This document shows positions 53,419 to 53,944 of a stretch of DNA of 53,944 bases, in pieces (within the stretch, counting starts at the first letter, position 1; every line of letters starts with the position of its first letter). This DNA is from Alphaproteobacteria bacterium (GTDB lineage Bacteria > Pseudomonadota > Alphaproteobacteria > Puniceispirillales > Marisalimonadaceae): NCBI GenBank assembly GCA_016777645.1, contig JADHRC010000001.1, positions 1 through 53,944 of the forward strand. The letters run 5' to 3'. A model generated the notes under the pieces. It was not told the origin of the DNA. It made no database searches and saw nothing but the letters and a program-made list of their open reading frames with translations. The position numbers were made by a program, and so were the translations under genes.

Positions 53419-53944
53419 TTGAAACAAAAATTTTTTATAAATAGAAGGAGCTTTCTACTAGCCTTTACAGTTGTTTGTGCTATTCCCAAAATTATCTTCG
53501 CAAAAGAAAATAATAGTGATGACACATTAAGAAGACATTTTCTAGGATCAAACACAGCTCCTATTAAAATAAAGGAATATTTTTCCCTAACTTGTAGTCA
53601 TTGCGCAAATTTTCATAATAAAACACTCCCTGAATTTAAAGAAAAATATATTGATACAGGAAGAGTTCAGTTAGAATTTATAGACTATCCACTTGACAGG
53701 CTAGCCATCATAGCAGCAGCATTGGCAAGAACAATCCCTACAGAAAAAGGATATATTGAAGCAATAGGAATTTTATTAAAAAAACAAAAAGATTGGGCTT
53801 ATTCGAACAAACCTATTGACGAATTGCAGTCAATATCAAAGATGTTTGGGATTAGTTCTAAGAAATTTGAAGAAATTGCTCAAGATATTCCATTAATGCA
53901 AAAAATTGTAAATAAAATGGAACAGGAAACTAAAAGTTTTAATA
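53419..53944 (+). CDS. DsbA-family thiol oxidoreductase, truncated at the right edge
   Basis: The first 175 residues of a periplasmic DsbA-like thioredoxin. It starts at a TTG supported by an AAGGA site 6 bp upstream; no ATG precedes the conserved region. The N-terminus has NRRSFLLAF, close to a twin-arginine motif, followed by a hydrophobic segment that ends in IFAKE, so export (possibly Tat) is predicted. The redox motif is CSHC in YFSLTCSHCANFH, followed by EFIDYPLDRLAIIAAALA. The C-terminal part, including the cis-Pro loop, is beyond base 53944. It follows the DUF721 gene by 75 bp. Confidence 0.87.
   Translation, partial: MKQKFFINRRSFLLAFTVVCAIPKIIFAKENNSDDTLRRHFLGSNTAPIKIKEYFSLTCSHCANFHNKTLPEFKEKYIDTGRVQLEFIDYPLDRLAIIAAALARTIPTEKGYIEAIGILLKKQKDWAYSNKPIDELQSISKMFGISSKKFEEIAQDIPLMQKIVNKMEQETKSFN

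Noticed and set aside
1..53944. CRISPR arrays, insertion sequences, integrases, tRNA or rRNA genes
   Set aside because: None were seen on reading the genes and gaps; all gaps between genes are under 300 bp and hold no regularly spaced repeats or tRNA-like folds that I could recognise.

Overview
The window is a compact, strongly AT-rich stretch (about 30% G+C by eye) of an alphaproteobacterial chromosome. The assignment rests on gene order and family types: clpS-clpA; xseB-ispA-dxs-tlyA; a Suv3-like helicase, S4 protein, seven-iron ferredoxin and carD in a row; DUF1674 and DUF1491 beside rsmB, a heparinase-like gene and purH; mutY-DUF721-DsbA-like; and a GTTC-N7-GTTC LexA operator. Low G+C, very short intergenic spaces, overlapping gene ends and a B12-dependent ribonucleotide reductase suggest a streamlined, probably marine lineage. 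That habitat and any finer placement are inference. No rRNA, tRNA, CRISPR array, transposase, integrase or phage gene was found.

Layout. 1-3303: end of a class II ribonucleotide reductase, a RidA-family protein and a FemAB-like acyltransferase. 3308-7537: clpS-clpA (minus) and a D-Ala-D-Ala carboxypeptidase with a SPOR domain. 7545-11020: umuDC with its own LexA box, and a SulP anion transporter that seems to lack a standard start codon. 11158-14663: small membrane protein, M20 amidohydrolase, MFS transporter, pdxH. 14759-17341: glycine-zipper envelope protein, fabI, aroC. 17358-21297: isoprenoid operon xseB-ispA-dxs-tlyA. 21378-26468: iminopeptidase, carD, ferredoxin, S4 protein, helicase. 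26609-31195: four uncharacterised metabolic genes, namely a divergent SDR and a ThDP enzyme (plus) convergent with a beta-hydroxyacid dehydrogenase and a family III CoA-transferase (minus). 31350-38251: a complete cytochrome c maturation cluster ccmABCDEFGHI. 38253-41251: yciB, dusA, and metY with a clear terminator. 41520-46857: pgi, a TSUP permease, an acyl-CoA synthetase with a ketopantoate reductase-like partner, DUF1491. 46886-53944: SDHAF4-like DUF1674, rsmB, heparinase-like, purH, mutY, DUF721, and a truncated DsbA-like gene.

Most of the window is housekeeping: DNA precursors and repair, regulated proteolysis, isoprenoids, fatty acids, aromatic amino acids, purines, respiratory cytochrome assembly and RNA modification. 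The largest gap between called genes is 268 bp (metY-pgi), so no gene-free stretch exceeds 300 bp. The points most worth a second look are the LexA box on umuDC, the apparent AUA start of sulP, the SDR without its catalytic Tyr/Lys beside a ThDP enzyme of unknown substrate, and several small or non-ATG genes that are easily missed (ccmD, DUF1674, the TTG-started rsmB and DsbA-like gene). I found no convincing wholly new system. The 26.6-31.2 kb cluster is the best candidate for undescribed biochemistry.
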